Origin: Capillidium heterosporum
Lineage: Eukaryota > Entomophthoromycota > Entomophthoromycetes > Entomophthorales > Capillidiaceae
Assembly: GCA_016630905.1 (NCBI GenBank)
Contig: WBMQ01000029.1
Span: forward strand, 1-38,492
Length of the DNA: 38,492 bases
Direction: 5' to 3'
A program made the position numbers and the translations under genes. The notes under the pieces are model-generated. The model was not told the origin of the DNA. It worked only from the letters and a program-made list of their open reading frames with translations, and searched no databases. Shown here in pieces: positions 22,506-35,500 of this stretch (its first letter is position 1; each line of letters begins with the position of its first letter).

Positions 22506-25446
22506 ATGGCATCGCAAACACCCCAACAAAAACTTGATTTATTGCAATTCCAGCCAACTCAGCATTCAGATCCATTTTTCTATCAAATTTACATTAAAGC
22601 CAAACGGTAAACCAGAATTGGGCTATAAACCAACGCAAGCCCATTTAAATCATCTTTCCAATACGTAAAACCAACCGTTCACCTTCAAGTATGCGTCGAG
22701 ATAAGTACGCCAAAGGGAACGTCAACATAAGCGAAGATGAATCGACCAACAGTTCAAAAGATTTTAGTCAAAGTTCAGTTAAACCTAAGGGTAGGTATTC
22801 CTCAAGGGATGGAACAGAAGCTTCAAATTCCAACTTTGTTAGTGGCAGTGTCACAACTTTGATAGGATATAGTGTATCGGCTTCCCAAAGTAAACGATAT
22901 AGGTCCAAAAGTCAATCAAATGAAGACGAAAGTTTGAAATTCAAGGAGTCAAGCTCTACCCCTGACAAAGATAACAGCTCATCTTGGAAACTAGACATCC
23001 CTTTACCAAATATCCAACTAGCTCCGACACTATGCAACAATAGCAACGACAAGAGCTTTGAAGAGGATATTGAAACTTACAATCCCAAAGATAACATCGA
23101 AAAAGCTAGACTCATCGACGACGAAAGTCCCATTGACGTAGTAAACGATTTACAGGATGGACTAACCTTTGACCTATCTGATCTTAAAGAACTTTCGACT
23201 GCTTTCAATGACGCTGAGCTAAAGCTAGAAAAGCAACTCAACTTGAAAAGATGTTCCCAGTTGCATTTCGAACCAAACTTAAACACTACGAGCAGTAAAG
23301 TTAAATACCCAATCTCCTTGACCAACCTTGATGGAAAACTCCTCCATTCCAAGCCAAAAATCAATTCCCACCCCAAACATGCTGTCAAATCAGCTTCAAA
23401 ACGTGGGCCTTATCGAACCAAGGTAAGCCCCTCAAAATTGTACTTAAACACATCTAACATCAACATCTTTAGAAGCGGCTGGGAGCCTTTCAGAACCGAA
23501 CCCAGACTACGATGCAATTGAAGCCGTTTCAACTCGACTCCAGGCTGGCAGAGTTACCAGATAACCTACCCAAATTCAAGTTCAACGCCATAAAGTATAG
23601 GTACAGCTATATTATCAAAAAATATGGGGACATCTTCGTCCCAGCAAGACAGTACGATGTCCTCACACTGACTCCACAAAAGCTTATTGAATTGGTCAAC
23701 TCCAGCTGCTACCACCTGGGCCTACCAATTGTGATAAAGAACTATCACAGGTTGGAGCAGTTCGATGCTGACACCTTGAACTTTGATTGGCTAAGCGACC
23801 ACTACGGGGAGAAGCCACTCAGCATATTCAATTTAAAATCCAAGAAAAGTGTTCAGATGACCTTCGCTGACTTCCTAACTGAGGTAGACGGTAAAGACGA
23901 GCACAAAAGCATAAACCTGTATGGCAAGGATCTACCGGCCCCTGCAGAATGGACCGGCTCTTTGGAGAAGGTATTGCACCCCGCTTTACGAGCCCTGGGC
24001 CCTGATGATTTGACCAAGCATCTGGGCCAGGACTTCATCCCCGAGAATGTCATGCTGTATGTGGGACACCAAGGGACATTTACCTCCTTTCATTTGGACA
24101 TCTGCGATTCGATCGGGCACAATTTAATGGTCAGCGCTACCAAAGACTCGTCAACATTGTGGTTCCTGATTCCTTACGCTTATTTGAAACAGGCTCGAAT
24201 ATTCTTTTACACCTACGGCCAGGGGAACCGGTCCTTAGATCAGGATACGTTGGCTTTACCATTGGAGATCCTGGCCAAGGCTCCCTTTCCCATAACCGTT
24301 ATTGATCAGAAGGTGGGTGATCTAATCATCATACCGGGTGGGTGCACCCACCAGGTCATTAATATCGGAACTGGAGCTTCGGTTAAGTATGCCTGGAACC
24401 GCAACACGGCACGAACCTTACAGCGTAGCCTGCAGACTACCAACTTAATTACCCGTAAACTGTTGAAGCCAGAGATCTACCGCATCAAGCTTATGATTGA
24501 GTTGAGTCTACGCAGCCTAGTTTCGGAGCTGGAGGATTTATCCAAGAGCTCTAGCCCATTATCTACTGAGTGTATCTCTCAAACCTTCTTCGATGACTTT
24601 GCGATCCTACTGGACCTCTTTAAAACTAACATGAGTGAGCTGGATCTTCCATCCAACTACAGTTTCCCTGCAACCCAAGTCCAATACTGTGAGTTGTGGT
24701 ACGACTTGGTGTGCAGCTACTGCACCTGCGATCTGTGGAGCTTCTGGTTCGAATGTATCAAATGTGTTACGTCGGACGGTCAGCCCCACCACATTTGCCT
24801 TGACTGTTTTGGTGAAGGTCGCCGTTGCCTAGGCTTTAAGGATTTGCAGCCTATTGTTGTCCATACGTCTGACCAGCTGCAAACTTTCTTCAACTTGGCG
24901 ATCCAAATATACAACGCCCTATTGCGCAAGTCCGACTGCCAGAACCCACCCTATCAACTTATGTTGGGATCTAACACAATCCAAGCTTTAGCAGATTCCA
25001 CCTTGAAGTCCAAGCTCGAGGTAGCGTACGACCGGTATCACAGCTACCGAAACTTGGAGAGCGGAAAGTGCCACGACTGCGATCTGAGGTGCTACCAGTA
25101 TGACCTGATATCGTGCTCCCAGTGCACTTCTTCCTACTGCACTAAGTGCCTGTTACTTCGATACGGTACCGACCCTTCCCACGTCAACCGGTTCCGGTTT
25201 TGGAGCTGCTTCAAGTGCCAAAATAGTTGTCTTTGCTCGTCTTGCAATCTTTTACCTTCCACCGATGCCATAACATCTACCTACCACCCCAAGATATTCA
25301 AGAATTTTGACTTGAACCGAATTTACGAGCTCAACGATGCTTTACTCTATCAGACGATCAAAAAGGAGGAACACCTCATCCCTAACGCTTTGGATGTGAT
25401 AACCTTCTTCAAGGAGGACTTGAAGTTGGATGTAGTGGCCAACTGA
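22506..25446 (+). CDS. JmjC-domain protein with 4CXXC_R1-type zinc finger
   Basis: Modelled as 22506-22606, 22690-23422 and 23473-25446, giving 935 residues to TGA. The first exon joins through an 83-bp intron and is less certain; the next in-frame ATG is 22691. JmjC enzymes are Fe(II)/2-oxoglutarate oxygenases, mostly histone demethylases. Residues 35-270 are Ser/Asp/Lys-rich; RGPYRTKKRLGAF precedes the catalytic part. The jelly-roll core has the iron ligands in SFHLDI (His485, Asp487) and GGCTHQVINIG (His571), so catalysis is plausible. A Cys-rich segment follows (about 692-725: VCSYC, ECIKC, ICLDC). Then comes CHDCD..CSQCTSSYCTKCLLLRYG..CFKC..CLCSSC (about 811-869), the 4CXXC_R1 signature also found in CDCA7. 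JmjC plus this finger occurs in fungi and in plant IBM1-like proteins tied to heterochromatin or DNA methylation; the substrate is unknown. AATAAA lies at 25503-25508. Confidence 0.92.
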
Positions 25447-26610
25447 GCTTAGGTTTGTGAGGTAAAGTTTGATGTAAATTTACTTTCTATAATTGTTATT
25501 GTAATAAAAGTTGCTGTATCTTGTTTAAAATATTAAGTCTTGAAGTATATAAACTTGAAATGATAAAAGGTGACCACCTTTATTCATGTGCATATAGTTT
25601 CTCTACATTCGTCGTATAGACACTTGTCAAACAACTAAAAACTTCAAGATTTTTTATCTCATTACCATTATGATTTGGATCATTGGGAAACCAAAATAAA
25701 GTTATGTTCAAGTTTAGGCTACTGTTACACAGGTAGTTACCAGTTTTGACGTACAAAGTAGATTTTAGCAAAATACTATGGCCATATCAAGCATCTAACC
25801 TCTAGCCTATAGAATGTACAAATAGAACAGGATTGTTTCTACGCATAGAATCAGAAGCGCCACTAAACTCAACCAAAAAAGCACATATGTTTTAAAAGGT
25901 AAGTACATATAGTAAAAGGCTCAAATTACCATAGAACAATTAGATCCCTACTGATGCCACTTACTCGGATCTCGAACCTATATCTAATAGCACCTATATT
26001 CAAGTACACTAGCATTATTTCTGGAATTACCTCAAGTCCCCCACTGTTGAGATATTTACCTTGACCGCTAGGCTTGAGTGAAATACCTAACCCAATCACC
26101 AAATAAATTTAGAAGATACTGTCTAAATTGTATACAAAGTGAGATAAATACTGTCAAAAATTCTAGTTTAAAGTCTAGAGTCGAGTTCTCAACTTAGTAG
26201 ATAGATAGATATCATTTACCAAGCTTAGAAGGATATAGTTTAAAATGTGGTACAAGTACTAGCGGAGATTTTGTTCCAATGAGTAAATATTTAATGAGTT
26301 AGACTAAGCTATCTAAAATATAAAGATGGCCAACTTTTAGAATCAAGGTAGATTCTATTGGAGAGGCAAAAAATATCAAAAATAGAGGTTTAAGCCAAGC
26401 TATGCCACTATATCAATAGCTACATTTATTGCTAACCAAAACTAGTAGATACTCATCCTCATTCTAGCTACTTGAAGTCGAAACGCACTAAAAACAGGAT
26501 CATCTGCAAAAAACTTTCGGGGATCAGAAAACTACAAAGCAAAGTGCTTCCTCCCTAATAACTTTACTATCAAACCTAATTCAGCACTACATGTCAATGA
26601 AACTGTAATC
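25447..26610. other. Intergenic region, no gene seen
   Basis: Downstream of the JmjC stop, AT-rich sequence with a short TAGA microsatellite near 26200 but no recognised gene, RNA or repeat. Confidence 0.4.
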
Positions 26611-26880
26611 ATGATCCTGATTAGCCTACCCCTGATACTAACTTTAGTCAGTGCACACGTTTACAAAAGTACCTTCCAAGCCAACTCAAACACAAAAGCC
26701 GCCCAGTGCTAGGTCCAAGTCGATTTAAATAGTGACAACTCCAACTTAGCTAGTTGCATTGGTACCGAATGCTGAGACAATCAAAGTGCGCTTAGTGTAT
26801 ATGGAACCTATAATATATTTCTGCCAAATTACTTTAAATATAAATATATATTAAAGGTATACAATCAACTGTTTTATTAA
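26611..26880 (+). pseudogene. Broken frame of a secreted protein
   Basis: From the ATG at 26611 the frame encodes a typical signal peptide (MILISLPLILTLVSAHVYKS) followed by a polar segment with cysteines (AAQC, ASCIGTEC). The frame is interrupted by TAG (26710-26712) and TGA (26773-26775) and ends with TAA at 26880. Each stop could have arisen by one base change (CAG to TAG, TGG to TGA). Base composition is clearly richer in GC than the flanks. It could be a dead secreted-protein gene; a 33-residue peptide from the intact first part is the alternative. No family recognised. Confidence 0.4.
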
Positions 26881-27019
26881 AAACTTGAAGGGGTACCAGC
26901 AATCCAATAATTTGCATTCACCAAAACCTAAGGTTTCGGGGCTAGCAACCTTCAGTAGCAAATAGTCAATCAACTCTAAACCAACTTTACCAATATAATC
27001 ACCTTGAGCTGCTTTATAA

Positions 27020-30000
27020 ATTTGGATTTTACATAATATTTTATATTCTTTTATTTCTATCAAACAAAACTTACTAAATCTGGTCAACCTTTACTAAATT
27101 TAGCAACCAACTACTATCTCAGAAAAAGTTGTATAGAACGGAGTATCACCTCATCCGTTTCTTTCTACGTCGTCACTATGTAATCTATAGGCTATATTAC
27201 TCTACTGCCTTACATAAAGGCTTCTGAAACCAATATGCATCGACATTTCATCGATACAAGTACATTTGTAAAATTTTGACCTCAAATCGGAAAAGCTTGC
27301 AGATGTTAATAGAATATTTGTAAATTAAACCCTACATCTTTATATGGGAAGTAAGGCGGGTGGTTAATACAGAATATCAACTCTTGTTAAACTTGAATTG
27401 AAACAAATATATATCTGTATTTACAAATAGAATTTCCATTTACATTTCTAACCAGAACTTACCATTTAAGCCAAACCTTCAAATTTGGCACAAGTACTAC
27501 TGACTTTAAAGGTGGCATGGAACGGATCGTTTCCCTTCATTACCAATTTACGTTGCCATCAACTAATCTTGTCCTATTTTTAAATTTTATTTTACCTCAT
27601 CTATTCGTCACCATTTTAGAAACCTAAAGTACTTGTAAATTTTTGAGCACGAGTTAAACAACCAAAATGTAAGGATCCTTATACCTAATAAAACCCTATT
27701 TATATATATAGAAACTAGAACCCTGACTCAAAAATCATTTAAATTGAATGAGAGCTGCTATACATTTACCTTTTATAATCATACATTCCCACTTTAGATA
27801 AGTGAAACTTGCTATATTTGCCAAAATTTCTCCAAATTTAGCTATAAACTATAAATGCATACAGCCATACAGGACATATTTTCATTCCGTATGATAGTTA
27901 GTGTCATTCTTATGCTATCTTTTTATACTCTATATATATTGGTCCATATTTACCGTAGGCTGAAAGGATAAAATACAGCTATCAGTAAGTCACCTATACT
28001 AATACAGTTTATTTACGCATATATAATGAATATATTAGCTAGCATAAATTGTTTAGTAGGATTAGAACTTACATATCTGAAATTATTACCATTTCCTATA
28101 AATTATAACTAGATTTGACTAAAGAAATCTCAAGGTAAAAGTTATAGAAATAGAAATAGCTGTCGTTTCTTCGACCTGCATATGCATTACACCCTCTACC
28201 CTATTGTATTTTATTCCTCCTTCCAATACCATACTACTATATTTACATTATATTTTGATGCCATATTTTGGGATCAACTTTATTGGTACCTATATCTACA
28301 AGTTGTAAATTAACTCCCCAGGTGTTTATAGGTCATTGTACAGGGATAAATACTTGGCTATCTATATTTCAAGTCGATAGTATAGTTATATAGGCCTATA
28401 TAATCAAACTTTGGAGTATACGTATGCACCTTTCATATCCATTTACTTCCATCTCCAACGTATAAAACTTACTATATCCGTTCAATTTTTACTAAAATAA
28501 ATCATAGACTACCGACTATACGCTACCTTATAGGACGGATTGTAATTGCTTCCGTTCCTATTTACAATTTAGTCACCACTATATTAGCTCTAGTTTTTCT
28601 AAGCAACTTTACTCAATCACATCTAAATTTGCCCGATATTTTATCAAATTTGATTCAACCAAACTGCACCTTTTTATCGCAGAATTTGCAGAAAATTGTC
28701 CAGATTTATTGAATAAAATAACAAGATCATTTGCAGGCTATAATTCAACCTAGAAATCCAACTGCATATGTCTTAAGGTCGCATGTGACTAAATGCCTAT
28801 TTGTCTAAATGGAATTTTGAAATTACAGCCACTTTGATATATATATTCAAAGTTAGAATGTACACTATACCTTTTATATCCTGCTATTTCCATATCCGAT
28901 CTACAAAATTGCTAAATTCGTCCAATTTTTACCAAATTTGGTAATAGGTACTGTCAATCCACATAAAGCTGCATAGAACTTACAGTCGTTCCTTACACTC
29001 CTACCTATATCAACCTAATCATTTCAGCGGGTGGTAGTACTCCCTGAAAGCTCAATTTACTACATTTAGTATAATTCCTCCGGCAATATTTTAGTGATAT
29101 AGCTATAGCTGCCAATTATTGGTTGCAAACTGAAAATTTAAAATGCAGATATCAGTAGAACTTTTATAGCAATAGAAGCTTTATAGATAGAAAATAAAGA
29201 GTAGATAATAGTAAAAGCTCAATTGTAGGCCAATTGAAAATGTGATATGTAGTGTTTGATACTTTTGATAGATGAGGCTTGCTGATTTTGACATTGTAGC
29301 TCCAAACCTTTGTCAATTCCAACTGGGATCGATTGTAGAGATGGTAGGGTACTGCTTAACGTCTCTTGCTCATAAATACGTCGTACCCTTTGAAATTATT
29401 AGATAGTGTCATTTATTTAACCTGGTATAACCATGTCTATAGATGTAATTTGGGAATCAAAGTCGGCACCTTTTTCAATTGGAAAGTCGGTAAAGCGCTT
29501 TCTAATAAATTATAAAAACTATGCATCTTATCGGAACCAAGTGATAGCCGATGCTAGGATGCCCTATGGGGATAGCGACTTTGTTTAGCTATATGTTGAT
29601 TAAACAATTATGCTGCTTAGAACTATTTAATCCAAATTCGAGCTAGTATATACGCATACACTTTCTATATCCAGTTATTCCTGATTCGAATAGACAAATC
29701 TTGCTAAATCGGTCAAATTTTACTATATTTGGTTAGAAAATGCAACCAATCGTACAAATTTTTATAAAACTAAATATCTTCTTTGACTCTATCTACGTAA
29801 GCATTTTAAATTCCATCAATTAGAACTCTGATATCAATTGACTACATTCATTCATACCTTTTCATCGCCATTATTAAAAATCTAAATGTACCAGCACATT
29901 ATTGTAACATATTGAAAAACTAAAAGATAATTGATGGGACACTTTTGATGATACTAGCTTGATTTGTATATATAAAATGAAGCATGTGATTACTAATAAA

Positions 30001-30180
30001 CATTTGAGTGGAATGCAAAGTTCTATATAATGTGTAGTGATATACCTTTTATATACGATTGTTGCCATTCTTGCTAAATAGAACTTGCCGGTTAAGTACC
30101 ACTTTGCCCAGATTTGGTAGATACAGCCGACTTCTTAAAAGCGGTAGGAAATTCGATACCACTTTGGTTGTTTTTACCTA
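27020..30180 (+). repeat. Array of decayed dispersed repeat units
   Basis: At least six, probably eight, diverged copies in the same orientation share a core resembling CTTGCTAAATCNGTCAAATT followed by TTTACNAAATTTGG. Cores lie near 27067, 27455, 27804, 28464, 28623 (weak), 28903, 29694 and 30082. Upstream of the core most copies have CCTTTTATATCC-like words, and downstream several have a CATAGAACGGA / CCGTTCC pair. Spacings of 388, 349, 439 and 388 bp, with larger gaps near twice that, suggest an original unit of roughly 390 bp. No coding capacity is seen. This fits an eroded satellite or non-autonomous element. The recurrence was found by eye. Confidence 0.6.
29433..29588 (+). other. Short open frame inside the repeat array
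   Basis: An ATG-started frame of 51 codons ending in TAG, with protein-like composition (IDVIWESKSAPFSIGK, then NQVIADARMPYGDSDF). It stands in an AT-rich region with no visible promoter or splice partner. No family recognised; chance cannot be excluded. Confidence 0.15.
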
Positions 30181-32174
30181 TGTGAACTTGTAGGCCGGGA
30201 TTACATGTTTATGGTTCGATTTCAATGATTAAGAGTTTCTCAGTTCAAAGGTAAAGTTTTTTGCAAACTTGTAAAGGCTATCATCCGATTTTTATGTTTC
30301 ATTTAGTATCGAGAGAACTTTTTACATCGAAGATGAAGTTGTAATAATACAGTTTCAACAAAGTAGCAGCAGCTAGTCTTTCTTGGGAGTAGAGTAGTTT
30401 TACAGTAAAATTTTGAAACCAAATGGTACTTTACTATTATACATTTTCAGCTGTAATCGACTGATTAGTTTCAAAGACTACTTTATTATATCATAGTACA
30501 CTTGAAAGATCGATAGCCATAGCCTGCACAAACTATATCATTGCCAATTCATTAATTTGTCTTACAAGTCAATATATTGGAATGAACGGGTATACTTATA
30601 TCATTATAAAATGATATACACATATGATTATAAAATTTCTAAACTGTGCTACAATTTTAAAACTTCAGCTTGGCTGTATATTTATAGAAATTCAACTACA
30701 GATTAGGAAGCCTAAAATTAGGTACTTTGAACCATACAATAGTATAACGTCAAAAAGTACGGTAACCCTCTGTCGATTTAGAGTTACCAACATCGAAGAC
30801 TTTACAACGATGCTAGGTCCTATGCATTATATCCATCTATTAAGTTTATTTGAAAAATCCCGACAGATTTCTATGAACCGTTTATCCAGCAAACTGTAGG
30901 TGAGCACGAGTTTACTGCAACTGCTGCTTGCTTGAGATGAATTATCTCCATTTTAAGACCAAATATTGGATTGTAGCATAGAGAGGATCAACAGCAAGAC
31001 AAGCTAGGAGCTAAAACTAAAAAAAGCTCGACTACTCAAAAAGTGGTTGCCAAAGTTATACTTTATGCCCGATTCAAAACCCTATACCGAGGGTCGGAAG
31101 GCTCGGAAGTAATATAAATTTTACTTCTATATCCTGACAACTTTATATTTTCTCTTTGACTCGGAAATAGGTCAGTATTTGGAAATTCTTGTATAGAGAA
31201 TAAAAAGTATAGGTGGATGCATAATAATTGAAAGTGAGCCGAAATTTAAGTTAATATCTTACTTTACAAGGCAATTTTGAACAGCGAATATATACCCAAA
31301 GTAAATTGCTTTCCAATTTATAGCTTTAATGATTCACAAACAACTGTAACTTTGTATAGCACTTGTAGTGGATAGTAACTTTACGCTTTCTTTAGATAGA
31401 GCTTCGTGCCACTTGCTAAAGCTTTGGTCTTTGCTTGTTTATTAAAAGGATTTATACGCAAATTTATAGAGTGTAGGAAAGCATTCTTTTACATTTGCAT
31501 GCAAAGCTAGCTTAGATTATTTGCCTAACTAGATAAGTATAGAAAAGTTTTAGGTACAAAGTCCAAATACGAACTAGCCACCTTCCAATTTATTGATGTC
31601 TTAAATGCTACTTAAATGCTAAATTGGTAAGCTGCAGCTCAGTTGATTTGCCGTTCCTTTATGCAGATGCGCTGATTCCCTAAATAGCATGCACCAATTA
31701 CATTATATAAAGCTGCGAATCTATTGAGCTCCATTGAGGCTGCAAATTGCTTTTGCAAATATTGGCTTTCAACTGCAAAAGTGTCCCAAAAGGGAAGCCA
31801 AATTCATGCTTCAAGCTTTTGAAGTCAATGATCAACATCGCATGTCATATAAAACACTTTGCATCACAAAACCGCTTGTCATGAAATTATACCAATACCA
31901 AAATATATTTTTATACTTTGCTTGAGAATACTAATGTTTGTCCACTAGGAATACCTGATTACTAATAGCTTTTCTATATAGATTGGATAAAGAAACCAAC
32001 AGCAATAGCAAATGACCCAACCCATTTTGAGATACTAGCCTTGACTTATTTGTCGAAAGTACCGACCCTACATAAAATGAAATTCCACCATGCAAAGTTT
32101 TGTACACCCACATCAACTACTCAACTTCCATTTTTAGTTTTCTTTGCCAATTTGCATTGTGGAAATTGGAGCTG
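30181..32174. other. AT-rich intergenic region, no gene seen
   Basis: No gene, RNA or repeat could be supported. The open frames here (30624-30899, 31734-31925) have neutral AT-rich codon use, and no splice signals connect them to each other. Confidence 0.4.
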
Positions 32175-32182
32175 TATATAAA
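32175..32182 (+). promoter_or_regulatory. TATA box before the small 32.27-kb gene
   Basis: TATATAAA lies 84 bp upstream of the ATG at 32266, and a long pyrimidine-rich leader (CATTTTTTTCTCTTATATTC) follows it. Together they resemble a fungal core promoter and transcription start zone. Confidence 0.5.
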
Positions 32183-32265
32183 CTGCAAGACTTGCTCGCT
32201 TATTTCAAAAGATATCCATCTTACATTTTCCATTTTTTTCTCTTATATTCTCATACATTCAAGAC

Positions 32266-32544
32266 ATGAAGATCCAAGGTTTCAAAGCTTTCAAGAGGAC
32301 TAGTTTCGAGTTCAAGCGAAAGTCCTCAGCCACCACCACTACCAGCCCCGAGCTATATTTCCTAAGTAGCAAAGAGGACCCTATAGCTGAGAAGGTCGAG
32401 TTCGAAAAAGTAAAATCGAGCGTACAGTCGACACCTAGTTTCGACCACATGTTGGAGCATGGCTTCTTCCAAAGTAGCGATAGTAGCAGCCCAACCCTAA
32501 CTATCAAATTTTCGTTAACCCCCAAGATTGCTGCATTCCCATGA
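32266..32544 (+). CDS. Small Ser/Thr/Pro-rich protein of unknown function
   Basis: Uninterrupted frame of 92 residues to TGA. A basic N-terminus (KIQGFKAFKRTSFEFKRKSS) is followed by a Thr/Ser run, a charged middle, FDHMLEHGFFQSSDSSSP and a C-terminal LTIKFSLTPKIAAF. There is no signal peptide, membrane segment or cysteine. Codons such as AAG, TTC, AGC and ACC differ from the AT-rich surroundings but match the confirmed genes here. With the TATA box and pyrimidine leader just upstream this makes a real gene likely. An antisense frame (32259-32525) is judged a shadow because it lacks such a promoter. Function unknown. Confidence 0.6.
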   Translation: MKIQGFKAFKRTSFEFKRKSSATTTTSPELYFLSSKEDPIAEKVEFEKVKSSVQSTPSFDHMLEHGFFQSSDSSSPTLTIKFSLTPKIAAFP

Positions 32545-35500
32545 ACCTAAAGATACTAATAGCATAGCATACTAACCATCGACTCCAATTACAATTGAAT
32601 TTTATGTTGGAAATATGTCCAATTCTTTACCTTTACCAACCAAGTGTGGCAAGGGCTGGAAAGTTGGGGCTTTTAAAAATTGCCATCGACTTTATCGAAT
32701 TATCGACAAATTCAAAGATACTTATCTTTAACCAAACACCAACCTAACTCTTAAACCGAGCTTCTCTACACTGGAAAAGTGGTTGGTTCACATCGATACT
32801 CAGTATAATCTAAATAAATAAATAATTTTGCACTTGCTTTCTATTATCATATCTTATTTTATTCTGTTCTTGCTATACCATTACATTCCATCCTACTTGC
32901 AAAAATAGTAGACTACGAGCCAAATTCCTTTCTTGGCAAAACAAATGAACATCAAACTTATTCTTCAACTCCATCGTCGATCTAACGTCGATCCTTACTT
33001 TTTAAGCCCAACACACCCCATCTACAAGAATATCAATCAATTTAAAATATTCTTTTAAAAGTAATACCCCGTTCCTATAAAATAGGTACCTAATTGCAAC
33101 ATTAAATTGATAAAAAAGTACTCATTTTATAAACACAGCATATTCTCCCAGACTGTAGGAGTAATAGCATCAAGACAAAAGCCTACAGATCCCCCTAGTC
33201 CATTACAAGATCGGTAAATTGACTCCTGAGTTAAAGCACCAACAAGTAGCTTTAGTTTCATATATATTATATGCTGCCTAAATCGGCAGCTAAAAGAGTA
33301 AATAAAGTTGTTGGCAGGTTAAGGCCGTTGGACTAATGATAAAGGAGCTACTATATCTCGGTCCTAACTACCCGAAAATTTTCTCCAGCTATATTTGACA
33401 ATAAATTCTTTATATTTTCCGATCCCATTAACGCAAATATTTTGTAGCTGGGTTGTAGCGCATGCCTTTCATCTTGGGAAAAATTAATCAATTTGATAGG
33501 TCTATGGACTACCTAGTTTGCTAACTTTAGGGCTATCTATAGCTCTGGTTTAGTGCAACGAATTATACGGTTAGAATGCATATAATCAGTTTCGATTGAA
33601 AGGTACTGCATAAAAAGCATAATTCAGCTCCTACAATCCAAGTAAGCTTTACCAGTTTACAACAGGATAATTTACTAGGTTATCAACACAAAGTGATAGA
33701 AGCACCCTCACTATCAAAAGAAAGCTAAGCGGAAATTTCGACAAAATTCATTTGATGTTAGGGGGGCCCGCAAGTCCAACCACTTTTTTCAAACCTTTGC
33801 AAAGGCTTTACAGCTGAGCTTGGCAAAATATCCTTGAACTTTTGAATATTTTTATCAACTTGGAATCCAACTTATGGTTCAGCTTCTAAAAATACTTTGG
33901 CGGTACAAGTCCTCTACTATATCTACAATACAGCACTGGCAGTATCTAGCTCAAAAAGAAGAAGTTTTTCTCAATATGGTAAATCCTATCTTTCACTTAT
34001 TACAAATTTATTTATATAAAAAGCATATACTTTAACTTCAATATACCTATAATTAAACTTTTACTATAATGATGCTTTACTTTCTATATATAAAATAAGC
34101 TTCCATATATCCAAGAATCCCACCTTTACCTGCATTTTGAATTTTCCAATTGACGATAATTAATTTACAAACACATCTCCATCAATCGAATGTTATGAGA
34201 GGTAAAGCTAGATGCAGTAAAATTTACTCAAACTATACCCAATGGAATAAAAAGAACGATGCATGTAGGATCAGAAGATACAACAATCAATTCTAAACAG
34301 TTCTATATAATCCATTGCATTTTGCAACCAAATATGATAAAAATTTGACGGATCTGGTAATATCTGTCAATTGGAACCGGCCACAACTAAATATAGAAAG
34401 TATATACCTGCATCTCAATTCCAATATTCTATAAAATAGCTCCAGGTACCTATACCGTCAAACTGGCATATAGCCAAATAAAGCCCCTCTTTTCATAAAT
34501 CGCCCTAACTATACCTACTACTTTGTTTCAATACATTACATAGTATTTGTAATTTAAATGGTATATAATTTTATAGTTTATTAAAACAAAACTTCCATTA
34601 ATTTCTAATTTACAAAAAGGCAACGTTTCGATTCCCAAGCTGTATCTGTAGATATAATTAGGCAAAGTAAAAGGAATATGTTTATCTAATGAGTTGAAGG
34701 AATACGACACATATATAAGCGGATGCGACGTTAAGCAGTTCCTATTCTTTTTTACAGTAGGTATCATTTTGACCGAATTTGGAGCTACAATTCTAAAGTT
34801 GGTACTTTCCATCCATCAAAAGCAGCAGCAAGTAGCTATAAAAGGTATAGATATTCCAAATTTAAATACAGTAGTCGATGAAAGCTGTATGCACCATCTA
34901 CTACATCTAAAAATAAGGTTCTACTATCCCAAGTACCAAACTAAATTTACACTTTAGTCGTCCAATTTGAAACAGCGTTTTATAGATGTATCTATTTGCC
35001 CAAATATCAATCAGGAGCGGCGCTAGGTTTGGTAAAACGAATTTAGTTCAAGGGATATCAACTAACCAAATTTAAGGCATCATGATTATAGGAACGGACG
35101 GAACAGAAAGAAATATAATAGACTCCGTTCTCTTCATTATCACTTTGAGTTATTTTCAGCTAAATTTAGTAAAAGCTAGTGCAAAGTGGTAATGAAAATT
35201 TGCAAAATAGATATATACATTCCAATTCAAATCAAGAACCTCCCACCTACCTAATACCAAGCTATTTTGCAAATCTAGGTAGTAAATTTACTGTATTCTA
35301 CTTTGAAAAAATTGGAGCTTCCTTCTATTTCATCAGTTTTAACTCATCACTACATCAATTGTATCAAAAATCCTATCCCTTTTAAAAATTCTATAAACTC
35401 TTACAAAGTTCATCATCTATCAATTTTTGTCACTTGAATTACATTTATATAGACCTGACAACATTTTATTGATAAATTCTGATTGAAACCTGTCCTAACT

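Noticed and set aside
32259-32525. Minus-strand frame opposite the 32.27-kb gene
   Set aside because: It has no promoter-like signals upstream, while the plus strand has a TATA box, pyrimidine leader and gene-like codons.
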